Positions 17,468-26,452 of a DNA stretch of 64,000 nt are shown here, one piece after another (the first letter of the stretch is position 1; every line of letters begins with the position of its first letter). This stretch comes from Algoriphagus mannitolivorans DSM 15301 (GTDB lineage: Bacteria; Bacteroidota; Bacteroidia; Cytophagales; Cyclobacteriaceae). The notes beneath the pieces are model-generated. The model searched no databases, had not been told where the DNA came from, and saw nothing but the letters and a program-made list of their open reading frames with translations. The stretch is from the NCBI RefSeq assembly GCF_000429425.1, contig NZ_AUBV01000008.1, forward strand, positions 186,001 through 250,000, in the 5' to 3' direction. The translations under genes were made by a program, and so were the position numbers.

Positions 17468-17578
17468 TTTACGAGTTACGAATGACGATTTACGAGGGGA
17501 AAAGTAAAGTTGAAGCTTCCTTTCTACTTTACCACCTTACCACTCTCAATTTTAGAATCTTCCAATATTTCAATTCTT
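17468..17578. repeat. Intergenic TTACGA repeats before the epimerase gene
   Basis: TTTACGAGTTACGAATGACG and TTTACGAGG at 17467-17498 repeat a TTACGA word three times with one variant. The 3' part (17543-17578) is again a CAATTTT/CCAATATTTCAATT leader leading into the ATG. Apparent in-frame readings through this stretch, starting at 17510, are low-complexity and not part of the enzyme. Confidence 0.5.
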
Positions 17579-18583
17579 ATGTCTTCAAGACACACATTTT
17601 CCTGCATCGATGCCCACACCTGTGGCAATCCGGTACGTGTTGTTTCAGGAGGAGTACCCTTTCTGAAAGGAAATAACATGCTGGAAAAACGTCAGTATTT
17701 TCTAGAGCATCTGGACTGGATCAGAACTGGGTTGATGTTTGAGCCCAGAGGACATGATATGATGTCCGGCTCTATGCTTTTTCCTCCTCATAATCCGGAA
17801 AATGATTTTGCCGTCCTTTTCATAGAAACTTCCGGCTGTCTTCCCATGTGTGGCCATGGGACTATTGGAACCATCACCATTGCCATTGAAGAGGGACTGA
17901 TCCATCCTAAAACTCCCGGATTTCTTCGAATGGAAGCCCCAGCTGGATTGGTGCTGGTCGAATACAAGCAGGAAGGCAAAAAAGTAAAATCCGTCAAGCT
18001 GACTAATGTCAAAAGCTATTTGGCTGCAGAAAATCTGGAAATTGAGATTGAAGAGTTGGGGAAACTAAACGTGGATGTGGCTTATGGAGGAAACTTTTAT
18101 TGCATTGTAGATCCACAGGAAAATTTCCCGGGACTGGAACAATTCAAGGCCGAACAGTTGATTTCCATGGCTAGAAATCTCCGCAAAAAGATGAATGAGC
18201 ACTACGATTTTATCCACCCTGAGCATGACCAAATTCGCGGCTTATCCCATGTGATGTGGACAGGAAAAACACTGGAAGAAAATAGTACTGCTCGAAATGC
18301 AGTCTTCTACGGAGATAAGGCCATAGACCGCTCACCTTGTGGCACCGGCACTTCCGCCCGGATGGCACAGTGGTTTGCCAAAGGCTGGCTGAAACCTGGC
18401 GATGAATTTATTCACGAAAGCTTCATCGGATCCAAGTTTGTCGGAAGAATCGAAGAAGTGACCGAAATCGCAGGCAAACCGGCTATCGTCCCAAGTATCG
18501 AAGGCTGGGCAAAAGTATATGGCTATAATACCATCATCCTGGATGACGATGATCCGTATGTCCATGGATTTCAAGTGATTTAA
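17579..18583 (+). CDS. 4-hydroxyproline 2-epimerase (proline racemase family)
   Basis: Cofactor-free epimerase converting trans-4-hydroxy-L-proline to cis-4-hydroxy-D-proline. The 334-residue protein has both catalytic cysteines of the racemase/epimerase group, C91 in PMCGHGTIGT and C254 in DRSPCGTGTSA, so it is not a hydroxyproline dehydratase-type paralogue, which has threonine at one position. The ATG at 17579 gives the standard start MSSRHTFSCIDAHTCGNPVR. The neighbours (D-amino-acid oxidoreductase, deaminase, semialdehyde dehydrogenase) support hydroxyproline over proline as substrate. Confidence 0.9.
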   Translation: MSSRHTFSCIDAHTCGNPVRVVSGGVPFLKGNNMLEKRQYFLEHLDWIRTGLMFEPRGHDMMSGSMLFPPHNPENDFAVLFIETSGCLPMCGHGTIGTITIAIEEGLIHPKTPGFLRMEAPAGLVLVEYKQEGKKVKSVKLTNVKSYLAAENLEIEIEELGKLNVDVAYGGNFYCIVDPQENFPGLEQFKAEQLISMARNLRKKMNEHYDFIHPEHDQIRGLSHVMWTGKTLEENSTARNAVFYGDKAIDRSPCGTGTSARMAQWFAKGWLKPGDEFIHESFIGSKFVGRIEEVTEIAGKPAIVPSIEGWAKVYGYNTIILDDDDPYVHGFQVI

Positions 18584-18661
18584 TTTGTACCATTTACAAG
18601 GTACCAGGTACAAAGCTTTTTGTGCTCGTGGTACTTGGTACTTGTTACTTAGTACTATTTT
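18584..18661. repeat. Intergenic GGTAC repeats
   Basis: The gap before the oxidoreductase gene repeats GGTACC/GGTACT words (CAAGGTACCAGGTACAAAG, then TGGTACTTGGTACTTG), with left and right halves partly inverted, so a hairpin around AAGCTTTTTGTGC is possible. No coding potential. Confidence 0.45.
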
Positions 18662-19909
18662 ATGAAACCAACTCTCATCATCGGCGGAGGAATTATCGGG
18701 CTTTTTTCAGCCTATTTCCTGCAAAAAGAAGGCATAGAAGTCACCGTCCTTGACCGGACTGATCTCCGGGACAATTGCTCCACGGGCAATGCAGGTATGA
18801 TTGTGCCCAGTCACATCATCCCCTTAGCTGCTCCTGGAATGGTCACCAAAGGGATTTCTTGGATGTTTTCTTCCAAAAGCCCATTCTACATCCACCCCCG
18901 ATTAGACTTCAAACTCCTCCAATGGTGCCTGCTTTTTTTCAAATCAGCCAATGAAAAGCAAGTCCAAAGAGCCATCCCATTTCTGAAAAATCTCAGTCTT
19001 CTTTCCAAAGCCCTTTATTTAGACTTCAAAGCAGAGCATCCTGAAGCCGCCTTGGCAATGCAGGAAAAGGGACTGATGATGGCTTATCAGACCGAGGGAA
19101 TGGAAAAGGAAGAAGTAGAATTTGCCTATCTGGCCAGAAAACATGGGCTGGAAGCGGAAATTCTTTCTCAAGCAGACCTTCGCACCATTGAACCCAATCT
19201 TGAACTGAAGGCTCGGGGAGCAGTTCTTTTTCCGGGTGACGCCCACTTGGACCCCGGAGCTTTGTATGGTTTTTTGAAAAAATACCTGGAAGAAAAAGGA
19301 GTGAAATTCCTATCCAATACTCAGGTTCAAGGATTTGAAAAAACCGTGTCGAAAGTAAGTGCAATCCTGACAGACCAAGGCAAGATAGAAGCAGAAAAGA
19401 TCCTCCTATGTGGCGGGTCCTGGTCTGCAGAATTGGCAAAAATGCTGGGATTTTCCATGCCCATGATGGGAGGAAAAGGGTATTCATTCCTTCAGAAAAA
19501 CCAACCGGAGATCAGACAGGCCACCATTCTTACGGAACAGAAAGTAGCGGTCAGCCCTTATGGAGAAACCATTCGTTTTGGTGGTACTTTGGAAATTGCC
19601 GGAACCAACCAAAGTGTGGACATGAGGCGGGTCCAAGGAATATTTGAATCAATCAACAGGTACTATCCCGACTTTGAGTCCAAGTTTCCAAATGAAAATG
19701 AAATCTGGAAAGGCCTCAGACCCTGTTCACCTGATGGACTGCCCTACATTGGATTTGCTCCAAATTATTCCAATGTACTGGTAGGAAGCGGTCACTCTAT
19801 GATGGGGATCTCTTTGGCTCCGGCGACCGGAAAATTATTGGCCGAGCTTCATCAGGCCAAGGACACATCCATGGAAATTCGGGGATTTGAAGTGGGAAGA
19901 TTCAATTAA
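18662..19909 (+). CDS. FAD-dependent D-amino-acid (D-hydroxyproline) dehydrogenase
   Basis: A DadA-type flavoprotein of 415 residues with the Rossmann FAD motif IIGGGIIGLFSAYFL near the N-terminus and the C-terminal GLRPCSPDGLPYIG and GSGHSMMGISLAPATG motifs of the DAO fold. In this operon it should oxidise cis-4-hydroxy-D-proline to 1-pyrroline-4-hydroxy-2-carboxylate, feeding the deaminase. It is single-subunit, unlike the multi-subunit LhpBEF enzymes known in some pseudomonads. It is the last gene of the set and ends before a bidirectional terminator. Substrate assignment is contextual. Confidence 0.85.
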   Translation: MKPTLIIGGGIIGLFSAYFLQKEGIEVTVLDRTDLRDNCSTGNAGMIVPSHIIPLAAPGMVTKGISWMFSSKSPFYIHPRLDFKLLQWCLLFFKSANEKQVQRAIPFLKNLSLLSKALYLDFKAEHPEAALAMQEKGLMMAYQTEGMEKEEVEFAYLARKHGLEAEILSQADLRTIEPNLELKARGAVLFPGDAHLDPGALYGFLKKYLEEKGVKFLSNTQVQGFEKTVSKVSAILTDQGKIEAEKILLCGGSWSAELAKMLGFSMPMMGGKGYSFLQKNQPEIRQATILTEQKVAVSPYGETIRFGGTLEIAGTNQSVDMRRVQGIFESINRYYPDFESKFPNENEIWKGLRPCSPDGLPYIGFAPNYSNVLVGSGHSMMGISLAPATGKLLAELHQAKDTSMEIRGFEVGRFN

Positions 19910-19935
19910 AAACTTTCTTAATTACTCCTAAAACC

Positions 19936-19968
19936 AAAAAGCAGCAGAATTATTCCACTGCTTTTTTT
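19936..19968. terminator. Bidirectional terminator
   Basis: Stem AAAAAGCAG (19936-19944) with CTGCTTTTT (19958-19966), T-run on the plus side and A-run on the left, between the convergent oxidoreductase and DinB-like genes. Confidence 0.8.
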
Positions 19969-19984
19969 CACCTTCTTGAGAAAA

Positions 19985-20515
19985 TTAGAATCCAACAAAG
20001 GCTGGTGGCTCAACTCCATTTGCTCGCAAATAAGCAATGGCTGCTCCACGATGGTGGGTACTATGGTCCATCAACAAAGCCTCAACCTGCCGACGGGAAA
20101 CCTTGTTTCCAAAAACCTCAATTACCTCCGCTTCATCCGCGGCGCTTAGGGATTTTATGCTCGCAGCACCGTAATCATAAGCCTTACCTACAAATTCCGC
20201 CAATTGAGCTCTAGTAGCGGTTTTCACATCCAGAGAAGGCGTATCTGAAGACCCTTTCAAGAAGCCCTGAGATATCCCTATAATGGCTGAACCGATATGA
20301 TGAATCTGCTCTTTGAAGGACATGGCTCCCGGATCTGTTTTGTAATCCATTCCAGAATCAGGCATTTTGGCCAAAACGTCCAAGGTAAACTGCTTGCTGT
20401 TATTCCATTTACTCAAAAACTCCTCTTTGGTCGTTTGGGCTTGCGCCAAAGATCCTATTGTCAAAAAGACTGCCGGCAGAAGGCTAGATAATAAAACTTT
20501 AATTTTGTTTTTCAT
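19985..20515 (-). CDS. Secreted DinB family protein
   Basis: A 176-residue DinB/YfiT-like four-helix protein with the metal-site histidines seen in QIHHIGSA and the C-terminal DHSTHHRGAAIAYLRANGVEP. It has a clear signal peptide (about 1-27, ending LAQAQT), so this member is exported, unlike the cytoplasmic damage-inducible founder. DinB-superfamily proteins are metal-dependent and include thiol S-transferases; the role here is unknown. The second ATG (20513-20515) is taken as the start because it gives a standard signal peptide. Divergent from gldD. Confidence 0.8.
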   Translation of the reverse strand: MKNKIKVLLSSLLPAVFLTIGSLAQAQTTKEEFLSKWNNSKQFTLDVLAKMPDSGMDYKTDPGAMSFKEQIHHIGSAIIGISQGFLKGSSDTPSLDVKTATRAQLAEFVGKAYDYGAASIKSLSAADEAEVIEVFGNKVSRRQVEALLMDHSTHHRGAAIAYLRANGVEPPAFVGF

Positions 20516-20592
20516 AACCATTTATTATTTGGTGTAATCTTAAAGTTGCCAATTTCTCCAGTCAAATCAAATGGAAAACCTAATTTTAAGCC

Positions 20593-21165
20593 ATGAAGAG
20601 AATCTTGGCTTTCCTGATAATCGGCGTAGCGCTGTATTCCTGTGAAAAAATATGGCTCCCCAAACCTCCAGGATACAACCGAATAGATCTTCCTCCACAT
20701 GAATTCCAAAGTTTGGAGTCCGGATACCCCTATCAATTGGAATATTCCAAACACAGCACTGTGGAAGCAGACTCCTTCAATTTGGCAGAAAAAAATTGGA
20801 TCAACCTAAATTACAAGGGTTTTGGAGCAAAGGTCCATTTGACTTACAAGACCATCAGAGATAAAAATGATTTCAAAACGCTTTCAAATGATGCGTTCAA
20901 ACTCACCGCAAAGCATCAGATCAAAGCTTATGGAATTGAAGAGGGAGTTTTGGTTACTCCAAATGGCTACTCTGCGGTAGTAGCAGAACTCACAGGAGAA
21001 GTTCCGACCCAATTCCAGTTTTTTGTCACCGACTCTACTTCCCACTTTCTTCGGGGAGCCCTGTATTTTGAAACAGCCATGAAAAATGACTCATTGGCCC
21101 CGGTTATTGAATACATCAAAATTGACATGACTCATTTAATGAATTCGGTCAAGTTTGACCAATAA
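20593..21165 (+). CDS. gldD: Gliding motility lipoprotein GldD
   Basis: Lipoprotein required for gliding and the type IX secretion system in Bacteroidota. The 190-residue protein has a lipobox ending at C17 (ALYSCEK) and the GldD hallmark PKPPGYNRIDLP directly after it, followed by YPYQLEYSKHSTV and NLNYKGFGAKVHLTYK. Length is normal for the family. It stands alone here, divergent from the DinB-like gene and ending in a terminator; the other gld genes are not in the window. Confidence 0.93.
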   Translation: MKRILAFLIIGVALYSCEKIWLPKPPGYNRIDLPPHEFQSLESGYPYQLEYSKHSTVEADSFNLAEKNWINLNYKGFGAKVHLTYKTIRDKNDFKTLSNDAFKLTAKHQIKAYGIEEGVLVTPNGYSAVVAELTGEVPTQFQFFVTDSTSHFLRGALYFETAMKNDSLAPVIEYIKIDMTHLMNSVKFDQ

Positions 21166-21171
21166 AACCCA

Positions 21172-21208
21172 CAAAAAAAATCCTGCCCTTAAGAAGGCAG
21201 GATTTTTA
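21172..21208. terminator. Bidirectional terminator between gldD and the SSS symporter
   Basis: Stem AATCCTGCC (21179-21187) with GGCAGGATT (21196-21204), flanked by an A-run on the left and a T-run on the right. Confidence 0.85.
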
Positions 21209-21223
21209 ATGGGGAAAATACCC

Positions 21224-22999
21224 TTAGTGCATATTTTTCCAGGATCTCAAGATAATCAATCCTCCCATCAGGGCTATAATAGCTGCTATAGTACCCGGGA
21301 TTACATTTCCATAGATAAAGAAACCCGTGGAAAATAAAGCTGAATACACCATGAAAGTTCCGGTGATCATTAGTCCGACTTCAGTACCCAATTGACCTTT
21401 AACTTCCTTCTCAGCCGGATATTTTTCCAATATCTTTTTCCATCCCAAAGAGGCCGGAGTAACTTTTCGATAAAAGCTCAACAGCACTTCATCCTTCTCT
21501 GGTTGGGTCAGGAATGTCACCAATAACCAGCCGACAGTAGTGATCGACACGGAATAAACCAGCTTCAAATAGGACATCTCTGCAGGAATATCAATAAGGC
21601 CGATTTTTGGATTGATCACTTCAAAGAAAATGGCTACCACGAAAGAAATCGCCATCGCAGAGATCTCGGTGTAGGCATTGATTCTCCACCAAAACCAGCG
21701 AAGAATGAAGATCAAGCCTGTTCCAGCTCCGATTTGCAGAAGAATTTGGAAAGCATCCAAGGCAGAAGAAAGTGCCAAGGCCAATATTGCAGACAAAAAC
21801 ATCAAAACCACCGTTGAGATCCTACCCACGGCTACCAATTGCTTATCTGAAGCATCTGGCTTCACAAATCTCAGGTAAAAATCATTCACCACATAGCTAG
21901 ATCCCCAGTTGAGGTGTGTGGACAGGGTAGACATTACAGCAGCTATCAGGGAAGCCAACACGATCCCGATCAAACCGGTAGGAAGGAAAGTCAACATGGC
22001 GGAGTAGGCTAAATCATCACCCAATTTGTCCACTGGGATATTTGGAAAAGCCTCCTGTAAATCAGCGATAGTCGGGAAAATCACGATGGAGCCCAAAGCT
22101 ACAATGATCCAGGGCCAAGGTCTCAGGGCATAATGAGCCACGTTGAAGAATAAGGTCGCACCAATGGCATTTTTCTCATCCTTGGCGGAAAGCATACGCT
22201 GCGCAATATAGCCCCCGCCTCCTGGTTCCGCTCCCGGATACCAGGTAGCCCACCACTGAATCGCAATCGGAAGAATGAAAATCGGAATGTATACGTTGGG
22301 ATCCGTAAAATCCGGAATAAAATCAAGCTTGGTGGAAACTACCTCATGGGTCAAAAGCCCATTCAAAGAGCCGATTTCAGGTAAGTCAAGGACAAAATAC
22401 GCTGCACCAAATGAACCGATGATCGCGATAAAAAATTGAAAGAAATCTGTCAACAAGACGCCTTTTAATCCGCCCAAGGAACTGTAAATAACTGTGACCA
22501 CGGATGCAATGAGCAAAGTCTGAATGGGTGAAAGTCCAAGCATAACCCCGCCGATTTTGATCGCCGCAAGGGAAACCGTAGCCATGATGACTACATTAAA
22601 GAACACCCCCAAATAAATGGCTCGGAAGGCTCGCAAAAAGGCAGCTCCTTTACCGGAATATCTTAATTCATAAAATTCAAGGTCGGTGGTTACTTCAGAT
22701 CTTCTCCAAAGCTTGGCGTAGACAAATACCGTCAACATCCCCGTCAATAGGAAAGCCCACCAGGCCCAGTTACCGGCAACCCCATTTTTTCGGACGATGT
22801 CGGTCACCAAATTTGGGGTATCGGCTGAAAAGGTGGTCGCCACCATGGAAACACCCAAAAGCCACCAAGGCATATTTCGGCCGGAAAGGAAGAACTCCTT
22901 TGCCGAGCTACCGGCGGTTTTTGCAGAAAATAAACCTATCAATAGGGAGATAAGGAAGAAGGCTGCGATGATGCCCCAATCCAAGGCAGTAACATTCAT
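21224..22999 (-). CDS. Sodium:solute symporter (SSS family)
   Basis: Sodium-coupled transporter of 591 residues with about 14 membrane helices. The SSS signature region is visible (FFLISLLIGLFSAKTAG, FFLSGRNMPWWLLGVSMVAT, SLGGLKGVLLTDFFQFFIAI). The ATG at 22997-22999 gives MNVTALDWGIIAAFF, with the first helix directly after it; the earlier in-frame start at 23026 would add nine polar residues. It is divergent from an APH-type kinase gene, suggesting sugar uptake and phosphorylation, but the substrate cannot be told from sequence. It could also serve the hydroxyproline operon, which has no transporter of its own. Confidence 0.88.
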   Translation of the reverse strand: MNVTALDWGIIAAFFLISLLIGLFSAKTAGSSAKEFFLSGRNMPWWLLGVSMVATTFSADTPNLVTDIVRKNGVAGNWAWWAFLLTGMLTVFVYAKLWRRSEVTTDLEFYELRYSGKGAAFLRAFRAIYLGVFFNVVIMATVSLAAIKIGGVMLGLSPIQTLLIASVVTVIYSSLGGLKGVLLTDFFQFFIAIIGSFGAAYFVLDLPEIGSLNGLLTHEVVSTKLDFIPDFTDPNVYIPIFILPIAIQWWATWYPGAEPGGGGYIAQRMLSAKDEKNAIGATLFFNVAHYALRPWPWIIVALGSIVIFPTIADLQEAFPNIPVDKLGDDLAYSAMLTFLPTGLIGIVLASLIAAVMSTLSTHLNWGSSYVVNDFYLRFVKPDASDKQLVAVGRISTVVLMFLSAILALALSSALDAFQILLQIGAGTGLIFILRWFWWRINAYTEISAMAISFVVAIFFEVINPKIGLIDIPAEMSYLKLVYSVSITTVGWLLVTFLTQPEKDEVLLSFYRKVTPASLGWKKILEKYPAEKEVKGQLGTEVGLMITGTFMVYSALFSTGFFIYGNVIPGTIAAIIALMGGLIILRSWKNMH

Positions 23000-23166
23000 A
23001 AGGTTTGGGTTTAAATTGGCAATCAATTAACAAAATTTTTTTCTTAACACTGCAAGCCTTTTTTAATATTTTTGAAAAATTAAAACCTAAATTGAAAAGT
23101 TTGCCAAATTTCTCTGAGTCATGGACTTTAACTCCAGAGAATTCCATTCTTTTCTAATTTCGCATT

Positions 23167-24234
23167 ATGAATTCTCCGCTCGCTCCCCAGCTTTTCCAAG
23201 CTTACCCCTTTCTTGACTCAGAAAATTTTTCACTGCAACCCTTTGGAGAAGGCCTGATTCACCAGACATTAATTTTAGAAGTACTAGAAAAAAAATGGAT
23301 CCTTCAGGGATTTAATGAGTCCGTATTCCGATATCCCGAGAGAATAGATCACAATCTGAATTTACTCTTCCAAGAGAGTCAAAAGAAAAAACTTCATTTT
23401 CAGCTTCCTCTGCCTATTTTAAATCAGGCAGGAAGCGGATTGACTGAAATTGATGGGAAGAAATACCGTCTTTTTGAATTTGTACAGGGAAAGACCCTTC
23501 AGCAAATCGAAAATCCTTACCAGGCTTTTTTAGCCTCGCAGGCCTATGGCGCTTTTGCAGCCTGGGCAAAGGAAATCCCTTCGGAAGAAATGCAGGAAAC
23601 TATTCCGGATTTTCATCGATTGGATCTGAGATATGCCAAACTTATTCAGGTCGCAGGAGAAAAGGATTCACTTTCTTCAGAAGAAAAGGAGATTTTGGAC
23701 TTTTACGTCAACCAAAAACCTCTGGTGGATTGGTATCTAGGCCAATTGGATCAACTCCCTCAAAGAATCACCCACAACGATACCAAAATCAACAACCTTA
23801 TCTTTTCCGATACTTTGGATCGAGTTGAAGCCCTGATTGATTTGGACACACTGATGGGAGGATTTTTGCTATATGATTTTGGGGACTTGGTGAGAACTGT
23901 AGCTTGCAGCCTCCCTGAAACTTCTACCCAATGGGACTCAATTCATTTAATTCCTGAGATTTTCAAAGAATTACTAAGCGGCTATTGGAGTGGAGTCAAA
24001 GACTTTGCTACGGAAAAGGAAACAGCTTCCCTGATCCTGGGAGGAGAAATCATGACCCTCATCATGGGCCTTCGGTTTTTTACAGATCATTTGCAGGGAA
24101 ATATCTATTATCGGGGAAGCTACCCTGAGCAAAACCTTCACCGTGCAAAAAATCAGATGATTTTCTTAAAAAATCAACAAGATCAACGACCTGAGCTTCG
24201 GAGAATTTGGTCTCACATCATCCAGCAAGCTTAA
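23167..24234 (+). CDS. APH-type phosphotransferase, possible N-acetylhexosamine kinase
   Basis: A 355-residue small-molecule kinase of the aminoglycoside phosphotransferase/choline kinase fold. The Brenner motif is HNDTKINNLIF and the metal-binding aspartate lies in ALIDLDTLMGG. In Bacteroidota this branch often resembles N-acetylhexosamine 1-kinase (NahK) and works with a sugar-1-phosphate nucleotidyltransferase; one such nucleotidyltransferase is encoded at 32.5-33.5 kb, though not adjacent. Its direct neighbour is a divergent SSS symporter. Antibiotic resistance is unlikely. Substrate assignment is tentative. Confidence 0.75.
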   Translation: MNSPLAPQLFQAYPFLDSENFSLQPFGEGLIHQTLILEVLEKKWILQGFNESVFRYPERIDHNLNLLFQESQKKKLHFQLPLPILNQAGSGLTEIDGKKYRLFEFVQGKTLQQIENPYQAFLASQAYGAFAAWAKEIPSEEMQETIPDFHRLDLRYAKLIQVAGEKDSLSSEEKEILDFYVNQKPLVDWYLGQLDQLPQRITHNDTKINNLIFSDTLDRVEALIDLDTLMGGFLLYDFGDLVRTVACSLPETSTQWDSIHLIPEIFKELLSGYWSGVKDFATEKETASLILGGEIMTLIMGLRFFTDHLQGNIYYRGSYPEQNLHRAKNQMIFLKNQQDQRPELRRIWSHIIQQA

Positions 24235-24324
24235 GCCTCCAGATTTACTTCAGACAATTCCCCCCAAAATCTTGGCTTTTGACAGGGACTGCTATTATTT
24301 TGCTTTCTTCCAAAACCAGTTCAC

Positions 24325-26418
24325 TTGTCAGGCATTTTTGATACTCGGATAGAATTCCTCAAGGGAGTCGGCCCTCAAAAGGCGGAGCTCCTCAACAAGG
24401 AACTTAACATTTTTTCCTACGGGGATCTGCTCCAGCATTACCCCTTTCGATACGAGGATCGGACCCAATTTTTCAAAATCCGGGAACTGCGAGATGATTT
24501 GGAAAATGTCCAGGTGATCGCCCGAATCAAAAGCGTGGAGCTGGTAGGAACCGGTGGAAAAAAACGACTAGTCGCCCAGGTATTTGATGACACCGGAGAG
24601 ATGGAGATGACTTGGTTCAAAGGTATCCAGTGGGTTCAAAAAAAACTTCCTGTAGGAGCCGCTTATATCTTTTTCGGAAAACCTGCCCAATATGGCAGGA
24701 AGTGGAGTATGGCTCATCCTGAAATGGAGCCTGTCACCGCAGCGAATGAAAAGCGTAACAATTTTCAGCCAGTCTACTCCACCACTGAAAAGCTCAAAGC
24801 TAGATTTTTGGACTCCAAAGGAATATCCAAAATTCTGGAGCAACTGGTACCCTTAGTATATTCTCAGATTCCGGAAACCCTTTCTCCCGAAATCCTTCAT
24901 CAATACCAACTCATCGGCAAAGCAGAAGCTGTTCGTCAAATCCACTTCCCCAGTTCTCCGGAGCTTCTTCACCGAGCCAGAAAGCGGCTGAAATTCGAAG
25001 AGTTTTTCTATTTGCAGTTGAGACTTCTGCTGATGAAAGTAGCCCGAACTGAAAAGTTCCGAGGACAGATTTTAGCAAACACGGATTTGCTGACTGACTT
25101 TTACAAAAACCACATTCCATTTGAGCTGACGAATGCACAAAAGCGGGTGATCCGGGAATCCTTCGCTGACATGAAATCCGGAAAGCAAATGAATCGGCTG
25201 ATTCAGGGAGATGTGGGTAGCGGAAAAACCATGGTGGCTTTTATCTGCATGTTGATTGCCATCAGCTCCGGGGCCCAAGCCTGCCTGATGGCTCCAACGG
25301 AGATTTTGGCCAATCAGCATTACGAAGGACTGAAGGAATACGCAGAAATGATGGGCCTGAAAATCGCCCTGCTTACAGGATCTGTCAAAAAATCAGCCCG
25401 GAGAATTATCCATGAAGAACTTCTTTCCGGTGAACTCAAAATTCTAATCGGTACCCATGCCCTGCTGGAAGATGTGGTGCAATTTCAAAATTTAGGATTA
25501 GCTATCGTCGATGAGCAGCATCGCTTTGGAGTAGCCCAGAGAGCCAAACTTTGGGCAAAAAATAAGGAATTCATTCCTCATGTATTGGTGATGACGGCCA
25601 CACCTATTCCCAGAACCTTGGCCATGACCCTTTATGGAGATTTGGATGTATCTGTCATTGATGAATTGCCGGCGGGCCGAAAACCCATCTCCACAGTGCA
25701 TCGCTATGACAAGGATCGGTTGAAAGTATTCGGATTCATCAATCAGGAAATCCAAAAAGGACGGCAAGTCTATATTGTGTATCCTTTGATCGAGGAATCC
25801 GAAACCTTGGATCTGAAAAATCTGATGGATGGGTTTGAAAGTATTGCCAGGGCATTTCCTCAATATCACCTAAGCATCGTCCATGGAGGTATGAAGGCGG
25901 AAGACAAAGACTTCGAAATGCAGCGGTTTATCAAGGGAGAAACTCAGATCATGGTCGCAACCACGGTCATAGAAGTAGGAGTCAACGTCCCCAATGCCTC
26001 GGTCATGATCATCGAAAATGCGGAGCGTTTTGGGCTTTCACAGCTACACCAATTGAGAGGAAGAGTCGGTCGAGGAGCGGAGCAAAGCTATTGTATTCTG
26101 ATGAGTAAATATGAGCTGAGCAAGGACTCCAGAATCCGTCTGGAAACTATGGTAAGAACTACCGATGGCTTTGAAATCGCAGATGTGGATCTTCGGCTTC
26201 GAGGACCTGGAGATCTTATGGGAACCCAGCAAAGTGGAATAACCGACTTGTTGATTGCAGACTTAAGCAAAGACGCCCCAATCCTCACCTTGGCGAGGGA
26301 CGCTGCCCAGCTACTTCTGGCTAATGATCCAGAGCTTCAGCGGCCGGAGAACACAGCTATTTTAAGACAGGTGAAGCAGCAAAAGAAAACGGCAATGAAT
26401 TGGAGCAGGATAAGTTGA
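24325..26418 (+). CDS. recG: ATP-dependent DNA helicase RecG
   Basis: Branch-migrating helicase for replication fork and Holliday junction processing. The 697-residue protein has the wedge/OB domain (about 50-190), Walker A GDVGSGKTMVAF (about 293-304), the DEQH box in VDEQHRFGVAQR, the motif III region MTATPIPRTLAMTLYGDLD and the RecG-specific TRG region, read as QLRGRVGRG followed by LRGPGDLMGTQQSG. The start appears to be TTG (24325), since the next methionine is far inside the OB domain. No gene-specific terminator is evident after it; the following gene is convergent. Confidence 0.95.
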   Translation: MSGIFDTRIEFLKGVGPQKAELLNKELNIFSYGDLLQHYPFRYEDRTQFFKIRELRDDLENVQVIARIKSVELVGTGGKKRLVAQVFDDTGEMEMTWFKGIQWVQKKLPVGAAYIFFGKPAQYGRKWSMAHPEMEPVTAANEKRNNFQPVYSTTEKLKARFLDSKGISKILEQLVPLVYSQIPETLSPEILHQYQLIGKAEAVRQIHFPSSPELLHRARKRLKFEEFFYLQLRLLLMKVARTEKFRGQILANTDLLTDFYKNHIPFELTNAQKRVIRESFADMKSGKQMNRLIQGDVGSGKTMVAFICMLIAISSGAQACLMAPTEILANQHYEGLKEYAEMMGLKIALLTGSVKKSARRIIHEELLSGELKILIGTHALLEDVVQFQNLGLAIVDEQHRFGVAQRAKLWAKNKEFIPHVLVMTATPIPRTLAMTLYGDLDVSVIDELPAGRKPISTVHRYDKDRLKVFGFINQEIQKGRQVYIVYPLIEESETLDLKNLMDGFESIARAFPQYHLSIVHGGMKAEDKDFEMQRFIKGETQIMVATTVIEVGVNVPNASVMIIENAERFGLSQLHQLRGRVGRGAEQSYCILMSKYELSKDSRIRLETMVRTTDGFEIADVDLRLRGPGDLMGTQQSGITDLLIADLSKDAPILTLARDAAQLLLANDPELQRPENTAILRQVKQQKKTAMNWSRIS

Positions 26419-26452
26419 TGATGCCGGATGTCGAATGCCGGATTTCAGAAAT

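Noticed and set aside
17510..17578. Longer epimerase reading
   Set aside because: The added 23 residues come from the low-complexity gap; the family starts at MSSRHTFSCID.
23167..24234. Aminoglycoside resistance gene
   Set aside because: The fold is shared, but the motif context and the divergent SSS symporter fit a sugar kinase better, and no resistance cluster is present.
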